Shown: positions 21,912 to 33,185, counted from the first letter of the stretch. The stretch is 64,000 nucleotides of DNA from Ryuthela nishihirai (GCA_038380435.1 JAWZYU010000001.1:18642001-18706000); one strand, 5' to 3'. Made by a program: numbers and translations. The notes: a model not told the origin generated them from the letters alone.

Positions 21912-22293
21912 AGGATTGGATTGTTTTACCTCTGAGCGGCACTTTTTTGCACACCATGGGCTAAATGGCCAGGTCACAAGGACCACGAAGGCTCAGAGAA
22001 GGTTGGGGGAGCGGACCCACTGGAACAGCTGTTGGGAGACAGATGGTAGCCTCCCGTCAAGGCCATCCAGCGTGTTCTTTAACGTGCACAGGGTATGTCT
22101 CTCCTGCACACGGGGCCACTGCTTAACGTCCCATCCGACGGACGGCGGTCTTTCCAAGCCCATCGGTGTCCCCTACTGACCGCGGGCAGGGCGAGGAATT
22201 TTGCGGAGATAAATGTCAACGCTGACCCAACTTGGACTCGAACCTGGGAACTACAGATTACGAGCCTGGCGCGCTACCGACTGAGCCACCCCC
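21912..22293 (-). mobile_element. SINE-A, full length
   Basis: Complete from GGATTGGATTG tail units to the CCACCCCC head edge. No clear target duplication. Confidence 0.93.
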
Positions 22294-22411
22294 TTGCACA
22301 TGGTAATGTCTCTCTATCCCATGGTTCGACGGCTTCACTTTCCATCCAAAAAATCTGGAGGCCCTTCCGAAGAGCATCAATTTGTTGGTTGGATAAATGT
22401 TTACTTAAAAG

Positions 22412-22607
22412 GTCATCCCGGTGGCCAAGTGGTTAGCGCGCTTGGCTACTGATCAAAGAGATCTTACTCTCAAGCATTGAGTAAGTGATGAATATTTGGG
22501 TTGGCTTTTTGCTCATGTTTCGTTTTCATCACATATCTGCTCTATGTCATAATATATTGACAGACTCCTGTCAGCCATCTGTGGCAAGCAGCTGCATGAG
22601 GGAAAGT
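22412..22607 (+). mobile_element. diverged SINE-B
   Basis: The head reads GGTGGCCAAGTGGTTAGCGC; the B box is eroded. Body matches resume at TGACAGACTCCTGTCAGCC and GCAAGCAGCTGCATGAGGG. An older member than the copy at 17287. Confidence 0.75.
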
Positions 22608-22671
22608 TGTTTTATCATTTATTTATTTATATACTTATTTGATCGTTTTCTTTGTCAATCACTGAGAGAGA

Positions 22672-23054
22672 GGGGCGGGGGTGGCTCAGTCGGTAGCGCG
22701 CTAGGCTCGTAATCTGTAGTTCCCAGGTTCGAGTCCCAGCTGGGTCAGCGTTAAGATTTATCTCCGCAAAATTCCCCGCCCTGCCCGCGGTCAGTAGGGG
22801 ACACCGATGGGCTTGGAAAGGCCGCCGTCAGTCGGATGTGACGTTAAGCCGTGGCCCCGTGTGCGGGAGAGCCATACCCTGTGCACGTTAAAGAACACGC
22901 TGGATGGCCTTGACGGGAGGCTACCATCTGTCTCCCAACAGCTGTCCCAGTGGGTCCTCTCCCCCAACGTTCTCTGAGCCTTCGGGGTCCATGTGACATG
23001 GCCATTTAGCCCATGGTGTGCAAAAAAGTGTGCTCAGAGGTAAAACAACCTAAA
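22672..23054 (+). mobile_element. SINE-A, full length
   Basis: Head GGGGCGGGGGTGGCTCAGTC and B box intact. The 3' end reads GTAAAACAACC and merges into flanking sequence. It lies about 65 bp downstream of a SINE-B in the same orientation. Confidence 0.93.
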
Positions 23055-23574
23055 CACAATTCCTTTAATCTTTTCATTACCGAAATTAGTTCCTTAATAA
23101 ATAAAGTTTGAAGCAGAATATTATTTTTATGCTTATGAACCCATGTATAAATCTTTCTTCAAAAATAAAATTATAAATAATCAAAAAGTATAAGAATGGA
23201 AGTTTGTGTGCGTGTTTGTCCGATTATTAACCCAGCCCCCAGAAATGCTAGAGGCACCAAACGCTACATCATCATTCCCTTCACCCAGGGGAAGAGTATA
23301 GATTATGTGCGATCTTACGTGGTTCAATCAAAACTGGTTAGGCAGGTCTGAATATCTTGAAATGCACACAGTCATAACATTGGCGGTTAAAAACTGGTAT
23401 CTCTCACAGACGTAACATTAAGAATTAATCTAAATCACTATTCAGACTTACCGTAAAGAGGAAAAAAAATTATGTCCAGGTGGAGGAGAATCAGTTGTAA
23501 TGAGTTTTATGCCCAATGAACGCTTGAGGAATGTACTGTATACTTTAGAGTGTTTCAAACCTCCCCTAAAAGAG
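23055..23574. other. no gene recognised
   Basis: Contains GGAAGTTTGTGTGCGTGTTT near 23198, resembling GCAAGTTTGTGTGTTTG near 44892, possibly a shared old repeat. No gene was seen. Confidence 0.4.
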
Positions 23575-23839
23575 AGTTGGGTTGTTTTACCTCTGACAGG
23601 CATTTTTTTTTTGTACACAGTGAGTTAAATGTCCAGGACAGAAGAGCCCCGAAGGCTCCAAGAAGGTTGGGGGAGGAGACCCACTGGAACAGTTGTTGAA
23701 TGGCAGATGGTAGCCTCCCGTCAAAGTCATCCAACGTGTTCTTTAACGTGCACAAATATGGCTCTCCTTCACGCGGAGTCACAGCTTAACTTCCCATTCG
23801 AAGGACGGCAGCCTTTCCAAGTCCATCAGTGTCCCGTAC
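23575..23839 (-). mobile_element. diverged SINE-A, 5' end lost
   Basis: Minus-strand 3' half and middle of SINE-A with many substitutions and an expanded T-run. It breaks off at GTCCCGTACT, where a different repeat begins. Confidence 0.82.
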
Positions 23840-23844
23840 TCAGA

Positions 23845-24150
23845 ATCAGACTTTGAACTTCTTAGGCCCTAAGCTACATTAAGTTTAGGGGGCCCTAAAA
23901 TTCCGAAAGTCGAAATATTCTGATTGAAGAGAACATTTAAAAATAAATATGAAATTGATGTGGTGGAAACATTATACTAACATTGGTATACAATGATGAC
24001 TGTGTAAAGCTGAGATGAAGAGTGTTCGCACAATAGATTAATTTCATTATAAAATAATTCGTGACAGTAAATTTTACACTTTCATTTTTGAGGCCCTCAT
24101 AATCGTGAGGCTCTAAGTTGTAGCTCAGTTAGCTTATGTGTAAGTCCGGC
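23845..24150. mobile_element. probable nonautonomous DNA element
   Basis: Left CAGAATCAGACTTTGAACTT, CTTAGGCCCTAAGCTAC and right GTAGCTCAGTTAGCTTATG, GTAAGTCCGGCTCTG form imperfect inverted ends. Internal GAGGCCC and GGGGCCC motifs are mirrored. No coding. Class uncertain (hAT-like possible). Confidence 0.45.
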
Positions 24151-24181
24151 TCTGCTCACCGGGGTAAAACAACCCAACCCC
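24151..24181 (+). mobile_element. SINE-A 3' end scrap
   Basis: GCTCACCGGGGTAAAACAAC followed by CCAACCCC matches only the last 30 bp of the family. Confidence 0.65.
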
Positions 24182-24335
24182 ATGTCACAACCTTTCATTT
24201 CACGCATAGCCTGTTACTTTCACCCCTCGCGTCCCCAAGATGTAGCCGAACAATCGTCCGAAATTTCTCTAAGTCACGAGTCCGCCATCTTGATTTCTGC
24301 CATTTAGAATCCTGACGTCATCCGAAATAACCCGG

Positions 24336-24467
24336 GGGCGGGGGTGGCTCAGTCGGTAGCGCGCCAGGCTCGTAAGGTTCGAGTCCCAACTGGATCAGCG
24401 TTGAGATTTATCTCCGCAAAATTCCCTGCCCTGCCCACGGTCAGTAGGGGACACCGATGGGCTTGGA
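24336..24467 (+). mobile_element. SINE-A 5' fragment
   Basis: Head and leader only, cut at GATGGGCTTGGAA. It lacks the 14-bp TCTGTAGTTCCCAG between anticodon arm and B box, so the tRNA-like fold is broken. Confidence 0.88.
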
Positions 24468-24784
24468 ATGATTTCCGATTGGGCCCAATCCGAAATAACC
24501 CCGAGTCCGCTTTTTTGAATTCAGAACATGGTTTCTGCCATCATCCTAAAATTCTCAAGTCCAACCATCGTACCAAACTTTCAACCTAATTGTGGCGCTA
24601 TCTAGTGTTTAACACTCATACTACATTTTTAATACACGTACCATATTTAAAGAGAAACTTCTCCGACACGGGAATTCGATCGCAGAATCTTAACGTTAAG
24701 CAGTGCGTTTATCCATTACCGCAAGTGTCATATATATTTGAAATAGTTAAATGTGTCTCAAGTGGGACTAACCGATCGTTATAA
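24468..24784. other. no gene recognised
   Basis: Mixed-composition sequence with CGAAATAACCC repeated (24328 and 24488), possibly a local duplication around the SINE fragment. Confidence 0.4.
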
Positions 24785-25445
24785 AATAACCTAGGAATTG
24801 ATATTTTCTGTATTTCTTTATTAACTCGCTAATTTTATATTCCCTGTATTTATTTTTATTAACTTGCGAATTTGTTTTTTTATAATTTTAACGTACGAAT
24901 TTCTTATAAATTAAACTCCGAATATTTTAGTCCTTTTAAATTAGCCTACGTGTTTTTTTTTAGTTCTTGTATATTAACCACGTATTTTTTAGTTGCTGTA
25001 AATTAACGATTTTTATTTTTTCACTCCTTATAAATTAATCTACATATTTTTTAGTCCCTGTAAATTAATCTACGTATTTTTTACTCCTCGTAAATCAATA
25101 AATCCACGAATATTTAAGCCCTTATAAATTATCCTACACTATCGTTATTTTTATAATTTTTATTTTTGCAATTTAATGTGTGAATTTCTTATAAAATAAC
25201 TTCCGAAAATTTTAGTCCATTTAAATTAATCTACGTATTTTTTAGTTCTTGTAAATTAACCACGTATTTTTTTGTCGTTGTAAATTAACAATTTTTATTT
25301 TTAGTCCTTATAAATTAACCCCCGAATACTTTAGTCGTTATAAAATAACATGCGTAATTTTAGTCCTTATAAATTAACCTACGTATTTTTAAATCCTTAT
25401 AAACTAACGTGCAAATTTTTATTTCATGTAGTTATTTTTATTCCT
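24785..25445. repeat. AT-rich minisatellite
   Basis: Irregular units of roughly 30-40 bp built on TTTTTAGTCCTTATAAATTA followed by ACCTACGTA or variants, at least 15 degenerate copies. No coding. Confidence 0.8.
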
Positions 25446-25700
25446 TATTATTAAACACTTATCAAAAGTGATGACCACTATATTAATATGTGCCCCCTTA
25501 ATTAAAACGCTTATCATAAGTTCGACCCCTCAATAAAAATCCCTTACTATTATGTGCCCCCTCTTATTAAACACTTATCAAAAGTTCCACCCCTTGGAAG
25601 GCATCTTCGATAGCCCACCTATAATCTCTTTTTTCATTAAAAAGGACCCCTTTATCAAAAGTTCCGCTCCCTTTTTATTAAACAATTATCAAATATTCTA
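25446..25700. repeat. short-unit repeat, TTATTAAACACTTATCAAAAG type
   Basis: The motif ATTAAACACTTATCAAAAGT recurs with variants near 25451, 25497, 25567 and 25670, separated by CCCC-rich pieces. Related TTATTAAAAA/TCAAAAGTT pieces also occur at 26130-26210. Confidence 0.65.
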
Positions 25701-25930
25701 CCCCACCCCCTGGACGGCCAACCCTTCTCGAAATTCCTCTTAGTCCATCTTGGTGTCTGACACCCGCACAAAACCACAATTTCCGAAACTCGCATCCTAC
25801 GAGGTAATAGAACCTTCTAGATCTGGAAAATGTTGCACATCCCAGCCAAGTCCCAGAAAATGGTGCAATTCTGAAATGTATGATGCAATCACCATGTCCA
25901 GACTTGTAAACCCCTGAAAAATTCCATCCC

Positions 25931-26088
25931 CTCTCAGAATGGCTGATGTAATCCTCAAAATAATTGCAAAGTCCAACTAAACTTTGAGTGGCAACGTTTA
26001 GGGCATCCCCTCTCTGAATGGCTGATGCAATCCTCAAAATAATTGCAAGGTCCAACTAAACTTTCGGTGGCAACGTTTAAGGCATCCC
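25931..26088. repeat. 79-bp tandem duplication
   Basis: AATGGCTGATG(T/C)AATCC followed by CAAAATAATTGCAA and TGGCAACGTTTA(G/A)GGCATC occurs twice, offset by 79 bp (25938 and 26017). Confidence 0.85.
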
Positions 26089-26413
26089 CCTCATCCCTTT
26101 GGCGACCATCTTCGATGGTCAACCTATAAATTCGTTATTCATTAAAAAGTCTTCCCAATCCTCTTTTATTAAAAAACCCTCATTAATTAAAACTCTTACC
26201 AAAAGTTTCACCTCTCACCCCTTCTCGAAATTTCCACCGACGGCCATCTTGGATCACTTCACCCACCACTCTGTCGACCCCCACCTTTGTTTCCGTATCA
26301 GACGTGTTGTGTTACAACATGTTTTCGAAAACCCACTCACACCCTTAATCGTTGTTTTCGGACCCATCTGGAAATTTTTCTAAGTCCAGAGGTGTCGGAT
26401 GACGTCACCCATT
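26089..26413. other. no gene recognised
   Basis: Continuation of the repeat-rich region. The 94-codon + frame here is proline/phenylalanine-rich low complexity and not supported as a gene. Confidence 0.45.
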
Positions 26414-26427
26414 GATAGTAAACAGAT

Positions 26428-26814
26428 TTGGATTGGATTGGATTGTTTTACCTCTGAGCTGCACATTTTTACACACCATGGGCTAAATGGCCAGGTCACA
26501 AGGACCCCGAAGGCTCAGAGAAGGTTGGGGGAGGGGACCCACTGGCACAGCTGTTGGGAGACAGATGGTAGCCTCCGGTTAAGGCCATCCAGCGTGTTCT
26601 TTAACGTGCACAGGGTATGGCTCTCCCGTACACGGGGCCACGGCTTAACGTCCCATCCGACGGACGGCGGCCTTTCCAAGCCCATCGGGGTCCGCTACTG
26701 ACTGTGGGCAGCGCGGGGAATTTCTGCGGAGATAAATCTCAACGCTGACCCAGCTGCGACTCGAACCTGGGAACTACAGATCAGGCGCGCTACCGACTTA
26801 GCCACCCCCGCCCC
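26428..26814 (-). mobile_element. SINE-A, near full length with target duplication
   Basis: Tail of four GGATT units. Flanks GATAGTAAACAG (26414-26425) and GACAGTAAACAG (26816-26827) form a 12-bp duplication with one mismatch. The head lacks the TACGAGCC portion of the anticodon arm. Confidence 0.93.
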
Positions 26815-26964
26815 TGACAGTAAACAGCCCTTCTGACCAAACCCGCATTGTCACCCCCACTTCAACCCCCTTTGTTACAGATCATCACAGGAGATAGGGT
26901 ATGGAAACAATGTTTTGGAAATAATTTTCATCCTCTTATCGAAACTTGTTAACCTATTTCCTCT

Positions 26965-27036
<72 letters not shown>
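26965..27036. repeat. (ATC)n microsatellite, LINE 3' tail
   Basis: About 23 uninterrupted TCA/GAT units. It abuts the 3' end of the minus-strand LINE copy at 27037. Another LINE copy (41325) also ends in GATGATGATCATG, so the trinucleotide is probably the element's own tail, expanded here. Confidence 0.9.
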
Positions 27037-27038
<2 letters not shown>

Positions 27039-28330
27039 TAAGCAGCCATGGGCTACGGAGGTCCAACCAGACCACGCAGTTTAATTCTCCAAGCATATCT
27101 GTCCTGAGCTACATCTGCTGCATCCGGCCACTGCACACCAATTCTAACAAGGTCCTGTTTAACATTGTCTGCCCACCGCATCCTAGGTCTCCCCCTCCTT
27201 CGTATCCCAGAAGAGCATCACTAGCGTGTCTGCTGAGAAGCAGACCCACGCCTTGGTGATGCTTATTGTCGTCCCTCCCTGAAAAGAGAAATTTAAGATT
27301 ATTTTTAAGAATCTGACCTTTATCTGTCCATCTGGTCTCTTGCAAGCCCAGAATATCAAAATTATAATGGTGGAATTCTTGTGTGAGGACATCAAGAGAA
27401 AAAGCTCTGTGCAGAGTCCTCACATTCGAACTACCCATGGAGAGAAAATGGTTAGTGGGATGTTTAAAGAAACAATGCTTATTGAGAGAGGGAATGCCGA
27501 CAATATCAAACAGCCCCCTAATCGCAGACATGGGGCAAAGACCCGTTCCCCCACTACTAAAGGCTGAAGCCATCTACACTGGAAGACTTCCTCGAATGTA
27601 GAATTTGACGATGCCAATAGAAGCAAAGAGTTCAGGTGTCTGCGATGACTTCTGCTCAGGATTATCCACCAGCTGATAAACATATCCTGTGAATCTATTC
27701 ACTTGGGGCTGTCAAGGCACAAACAAATAGAAAACACAGCGGAAGATTTTCCCTCCACAGAAGCCCACCAGTGCAGCAAAATCAGGATCCATAATCAAGC
27801 TCAGAGCCATATATCTGTCCAGTCCAGTGGGTTTATATGGTCAGCATCAGGACCCTGTGTGGTTGACCACTCCTCAGCAGGGTAGAAAAAAAGGAAAAGT
27901 AGCCATAGTTGTCCAGATCAGTAGGCCACACTAATCTGACAGCCCTCCCCTTCCGTTCACTTCCACAAGAGAGTATCTCTTTTGAAAGGTACTAACGGTC
28001 TGCACCACAAGAAGGCGAGGTCGGACATTAGATGCTAGGCCTGGCCGGTTCTATGCATCATCACAGGGGATTGGTGCATAGCTCTCCTTCCAGTGACTAC
28101 CTAGCTACCATTTACAGATCCTCTTTATGATAGATCAGTTATTTTGTAAATAAACAAAGTACCCCATCCGAAGAAGACAATCCATCTTGAAATTTCTCTT
28201 GGCACCCCTAAACCTCCAAGTATTGCGCCTCTCTTATTAAAATTAGTCTCCATCTGGTTGAAGAATGATGCCGTCAGATATTTGTATTCAGACATATTTT
28301 GCACCGCACTTTCCGCGTCCCTTACCACGT
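27037..28330 (-). mobile_element. LINE copy 1: 5' region and endonuclease fused to 3' end
   Basis: Minus strand. From high to low coordinates it shows: a leader shared with 48660-48707 (28080-28125); an unrecognised 5' segment; the start of an APE-type endonuclease (VRTLHRAFSLDVLTQEF, FDILGLQETRWTDKGQI, GVGLLLSRHASDALLGYE) at about 27190-27460; then an abrupt join to the extreme C-terminal and 3' region at about 27190 and the GAT tail at 27036. The rest of the endonuclease and the whole reverse transcriptase are deleted. It may be an internally deleted, possibly nonautonomous, derivative rather than a random break. The domain order and (ILGLQETRW, LLLSRHASDALLG) text resemble RTE/CR1-group elements; exact clade undetermined. 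Confidence 0.82.
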
Positions 28331-28507
28331 CAGGACTTGTTCTGGAACGATGAAGTGAATTTATGTTATATTCTTATTTCTGCCATGTTTCAAATCATTA
28401 CTCTCCGTAGTGTTATGCTAATACTAAACAATTTCGAAATCCTCACCGCACGAATCAGAGGTAAAAAAAAATTCCTTCTCCTTACAAATTTCAGTCCCCT
28501 TCCAATT

Positions 28508-28856
28508 GGGGCGGGAGTGGCTCAGTCGGTAGTACGCGAGGCTCGTAATCTGTAGTTCCCAGGTTCGAGTCCCAGCTGGGTCAGTGTTGAGATTTATCTC
28601 CACAAAATTCCTCCCCCCTGCCCACGGTCAGTAGGGGACACCGATGGGCTTGGAAAGGCCGCCGTCCGTCGGATGGGACCATACCCTGTGCACGTTAAAG
28701 AACACGCTGGATGGCCTTGACGGGAGGCTACCATCTGTCTCCCAACAGCTGTTCCAGTGGGTCCCCTCCCCCAACCTTCTCTGAGCCTTCGGGGTCCATG
28801 TGACCTGGCAATTTAGCCCATGGTGTGCAAAAAAGTGCCGCTCAAAGGTAAAACAA
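28508..28856 (+). mobile_element. SINE-A with 38-bp internal deletion
   Basis: Complete head and tail. The GTTAAGCCGTGGCC ... GAGAGCC stretch between GATGGGAC and CATACCCTG is missing. Confidence 0.92.
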
Positions 28857-29254
28857 CCCAACTCTAATCTCCCTCTTGAAATCTTAGAAATGCGCATTTT
28901 TTGAAAGTTTTATATTCAGATATACAGTGGTTCCAACAGTCTTTTGTCAGTAAAGTTCAAAGGTTTTAGGAAGCATCCCCTTCTTTGCATAAGGAGACTG
29001 TTGTTTATGACCCTGTTGTTTTTTTCCTTAATAAAATGGGGTGGCCCTGAAAAGGGCTGTTTTCATTTCATATGAATTACGAGTAGCAATTTTTTCCCGA
29101 CACTGTTAAAAGAATTTTCCATTATTCACATAATGGCAAATTCAAATGAAATATATTGTTAATAACCTAATTTTAGATCAGTTCGCCATAGAAACTTAGA
29201 ATAAAATTAGAAAAAATTGAAATTTAGACTAAAATTAGATAAAATTTAGAAATA
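28857..29254. other. no gene recognised
   Basis: Downstream flank of the repeat-protein gene; AT-rich, nothing recognised. Confidence 0.45.
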
Positions 29255-29260
29255 TTTATT
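29255..29260 (-). terminator. poly(A) signal AATAAA
   Basis: AATAAA on the minus strand, 21 bp past the TAA of the 29282-30893 frame. This supports that frame as a genuine 3'-terminal exon. Confidence 0.6.
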
Positions 29261-29281
29261 GAAAATTGTAAAATCTAATGA

Positions 29282-30893
29282 TTACAAATCCAAGATTTTG
29301 TTAACACATGGACGGAAGCAGCAAAAGAGGATCCTGCAAAATGATTGAAGTGTTCTGTTGAGACATCCTCTAACCCTTCTCTTCCTGCCCTCTTGCACCG
29401 GCAAGCTCTTCACATGTGCCTGTTGCTTAGCTGGTAAAACTGAAAGGGATTGAGGGTTTTTGACTTCCGGCAAGCTCTTCACATGTGCCTGTTGCTCAGC
29501 TGGTATAACTGAAAGGGATTGAGGGTTTTCGACTTCCGGCAAGCTCTTCACATGTGCCTGTTGCTCAGCTGGTATAACTGAAAGGGATTGAGGGTTTTCG
29601 ACTTCCGGCAAGTTCTTCACATGTGCCTGTTGCTCAGCTGGTAAAACTGAAAGGGATTGAGGGTTTTTGACTTCCGGCAAGCTCTTCACATGTGCCTGTT
29701 GCTCAGCTGGTATAACTAAAAGGGATTGAGGGTTTTTGACTTCCGGCAAGCTCTTCACAGGTGCCTGTTGCTCAGCTGGTAAAACTGAAAGGGTTTGAGG
29801 GTTTTTGACTTCCGTTATGTTTTCTACGAATCCCTTGGATAAATCAAATTCAGGTGCTAACGAGGATGATGGATATTCTTCAATCTTCAGCGACAGAAAG
29901 CAATCATCAAATGTCTCGCTGGATCGCGAAGGGTCCAGGTCCAATGCATTGGTTTCATGACCCTCACCGGATGAATTCGGAACTGATTGAAATGATTCAT
30001 TGCGTTTTCCAAATATAACGTCAAAACCTGCAAATGGGTCCATGCACTGCTTCTTTGAAAGGTCAAACTGTACCTTTGGCAGAGAATGTGGTCGATTAAT
30101 CCCCATCAGATTAACTTCAAAAATTTCGTTAGCATCGTATGGCAGACCTCCATACGATGCGCTGCGTGTTACCGTAGGATCGCATGGTTCCTCCTCAATC
30201 GCAACTTCGTCCATTCTGCAATAATATTTAAATTCTTTCCTTAGGGTGGAGCCACTGTCAGCTTTTGCTAAGAAGCCATCGCTCGTGGTTCCACTTTGCA
30301 GCGACAATATGCTGCTTTTGCGCGACATTGTAAATCTCTTTGCTTCACAATCAGCTTTTGTCTTCACAGGTGCCTGTTGCTCAGCTGGTATAACTGAAAG
30401 GGATTGAGGGTTTTCGTCTTCCGGCAAGCTCTTCACAGGTGCCTGTTGCTCAGCTGGTAAAACTGAAAGGGTTTGAGGGTTTTTGACTTCCGTTATGTTT
30501 TTTACGAATCCCTTGGATAAATCAAATTCAGATGCTAACGAGGATGATGGATATTCTTCAATCTTCAGCGACAGGAAGAAATCGTCAAATGTCTCGCTGG
30601 ATCGCGAAGGGTCCACGTCCAATACGTTGCTTTCATGACCCTCACTGGATGAATTCGGAACTGAATGAAATGATTCATTGCGTTTTCGAAATATAACGTC
30701 AAAACCTGCAAATGGGTCCATGCACTGCTTCTTTGAAAGGTCAAACTGTACATTTGGCAGAGAATGTGGTCGATTACTCCCCATCAGATTAACTTCAAAA
30801 ATTTCGTTAGCATCGTATGGCAGACCTCCATACGATGCGCTGCGTGTTACCGTAGGATCGTATGGTTCCTCTTCAATCTCAACTAAATCTATA
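29282..30893 (-). CDS. repeat protein with duplicated module, 5' end abutting a LINE
   Basis: Minus-strand frame open from about 30893 to TAA at 29282; the first ATG in frame (30784) gives 500 residues. It is built as a tandem duplication. Module A (residues about 1-150) and module B (about 190-500) share IEEEPxDPTVTRSASYGGLP, NRPHSLPxVQFDLSKKQCMD, PFAGFDVIFxKRNESF and SSETFDDxFLSLKIEEYPSS. Between them, from M153 (30328), lies MSRKSSILSLQSGTTSDGFL, which looks like the true ancestral N-terminus read through by fusion. A 23-residue repeat (EVKNPQSLSVLPAEQQAHVK plus SLP; 69 bp) occurs twice in module A and about six times in module B. The C-terminus is basic and Cys-rich (GRKRRVRGCLNRTLQSFCRI then LFCCFRPC), possibly membrane-associated by acylation. 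No signal peptide or enzyme domain; family not recognised. The upstream end meets LINE sequence at 30894; an acceptor-like ATAGATTTAG there could make this a spliced exon. Confidence 0.72.
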
Positions 30894-32822
30894 ATCTAAA
30901 TCAGAAATTTTCGTATCTGCAGCCCATTCAAGGCCAAAATCTTTCCCTTCAAGTGAATTTCGCATAACATAATCAATAACCAAGCTAAAGAGAAAAGGAG
31001 ACAAAATGCACCCTTGTCGAACACCAGAAGTAATGCTAAACCAATTGCTACAAACCTTACCAACTCTCACACACGACTCAGTGTTATTATAGAGAGCTTT
31101 CATTATGTTAACTAATTTGTCTGGTATAACATATGATTTCACAATCAACCATAAATTATGACGATCAACAGAGTCGAAAGCCTTTTTGAAATCAAAAAAG
31201 CTAGCAACCAAAGGTTTCTGAAACTCTAAACATTTCTCAAGAATCTGCCCAAGTGAAAATATGTAATAAACACATCCCCTACCACTTCTGAATCCACATT
31301 GCTCATCACGCAATTGACTGTCAACCAGATTCTTAATTCTATATAAACAGAATCATGCAAAGAACTTTTCCTGGAACAGAGAGTAGGCTGATACCCCTAT
31401 AGTTATCACAAGAACTGCGATCACCTTTTTTGAAAATAGGGATAATAATATCTCTGGTAAAATCCTTAGGAACCAAGTCTTTATCATAAAAGATATTTAA
31501 AATTTCAGTCATCCAAGTGGTAACAGAAACATTCCCAGCTCTAAGCATTTTTGTAGTAATTTCAACTACACCTGAGGATTTATGAAGTTTAAGTTTAGAA
31601 ACAGCGAAAATAACTTCAGATTGTGTTTTAGGGCCAACATTAATGCCACCAATGCATCTATCATCATTCCAAACAATGGGAGTAGAACTATCAGCATTGT
31701 TTAGAACATCACTGAAATGCTTAGCCCACTTAGCCATGACAGAATCCTCACCTTCTATTATAACCTTACGTTATTTATCCTTCAATCCCTGTATACCTGT
31801 CCGTTTTCTACCACAAAAACATTAACTATCTGGTACAGCTCTCTGCTGTTGTGCTGTCTAACTGCTTCCTCGGCTTTGTCAGCCAAGCCATCAAGCAAAA
31901 GATTCTTATCAGCAGCTAACTGATCCTTTACACGTTTATTAAGCTCTCTGTAATGCTTTCTATTAGGACTAGTAGGGTATTGATTAAGGACATTGCTGCA
32001 GTTCTTTCTTTCCGAAATAAGCTCAAGTGCCTTATCACTCAAATAATTCTCTTCCTCTGCTCCTTTTTTCCTAAAAGAATAAAGTTAGTGTCCACAAAAG
32101 CCTGTTTAAAATGATCCCATTCTTCATCAACTTCAGTAGTAAGCATACCATGACTGTCATAATGACTAAGTAATCTATCATGGTAAGCTTTGGCAATAAC
32201 TAGGTCTTTCAGAGCTTCAATATTAAAAGTAAAATTTTAACCCTAGCACAACATTTTTTAAGTTTAAGTTGCAAGACACTTTTAACAAGGTAATGGTCAG
32301 ATCCAATTTCAGCTCCCCTATATGCCTTTGTATTCCTAACAGAACTAGCCCATTTGCTGTTAATTAATATATAATCAATCATATTCATATGCAGCCCATC
32401 AGGTGAAACCCATGTGCACTTATGTATGTCCCGGTGTTTGTAATATGTGTTAGTTATTCTGAATCCATTGAGTTTACTTACCTGTAGGAGGTACGTTGTC
32501 CATTGCCATTGCAGCTACCAATACCAAAAGGGCCTATTACTCCTCCCCAAAGGTCAGAGTCAGTACCAATTTGGCATTGAAGTCACCAAGAACAAGGGTA
32601 ATATCTCCTTTTTTGACAGAATTCAAAATATCCTGAAGTTGTTCATAAAACCTATCCTTCTGATCCTCATCGGCATCCTCAGTGGGGGCATAACAGCAGA
32701 TAACATTCAAGTCTTTAACGCTTGTCTGAAATTTTGCTGTAAGAAACCTTTCATTAATGCATTCATATCCTAGAAGAGCATCACTAGCGTGTCTGCTGAG
32801 AAGCAGACCTACGCTTCGGTGA
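30894..32822 (-). mobile_element. LINE copy 2: endonuclease to reverse transcriptase, both ends cut
   Basis: Minus strand, from the LLLSRHASDALLGYE-equivalent at 32822 through endonuclease text near 32550-32700 (APTEDADE, LVLGDFNA), a connector (SDKALELISERKNCSNVLNQ), then reverse transcriptase blocks: FKKGDRSSCDNYRGISLLSV, DEQCGFRSGRGCVYYIFSLG, FFDFKKAFDSVDRHNLWLIV and SGVRQGCILSPFLFSLVIDY. It ends in the palm at DLDY just before the YADD-equivalent, where the repeat-protein frame begins. Several frameshifts. An A-box or poly(A) tail is absent, so this is a rearranged fragment, not a simple insertion. Confidence 0.88.
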
Positions 32823-33124
32823 TCTTAATACTTACGCAACTCAAATATAATTTTTATTTATTTCTAAAGGCAAAGAAATTGGATGTCGACAGACGACAAA
32901 GCGAAAACATTCTCGTTCTTATTTTTTCTGTTGAAAAACAGTTAACTAGAAAATGAACATAACGCCTCTAGCGAATATGGGACGCTCGATAAGCGCCCTC
33001 TAACAGTAACAATTCGAACACTTGGATGATTGGAAAAAAAGCACAATAGTAATATTCGATTAGTAAATATAAACCATAAAAAGAATTTTTCATTTATCTG
33101 TTACAGAAAAAAATGTTGCTACTT
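32823..33124. other. no gene recognised
   Basis: AT-rich; nothing recognised. Confidence 0.4.
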
Positions 33125-33185
33125 TGTACATACGCATACAAACTGACAAGCTCTCCTCAGACCTCTGTGGCAAGCAACTGCTTTG
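33125..33185 (+). mobile_element. SINE-B 3' scrap
   Basis: ATACAAACTGACAAGCTC through GCAAGCAACTGCTTTGGGGG: the last 60 bp of the family, immediately followed by a complete copy in the same orientation. Confidence 0.75.

Noticed and set aside
22672..22740. Genuine tRNA-Met or tRNA-Thr gene
   Set aside because: Same head occurs in dozens of SINE-A copies; the acceptor stem does not close and no T-run terminator follows directly.
26875..27259. Poly-Ser and poly-Asp frames across 26965-27036
   Set aside because: They are translations of the ATC microsatellite at the LINE tail.
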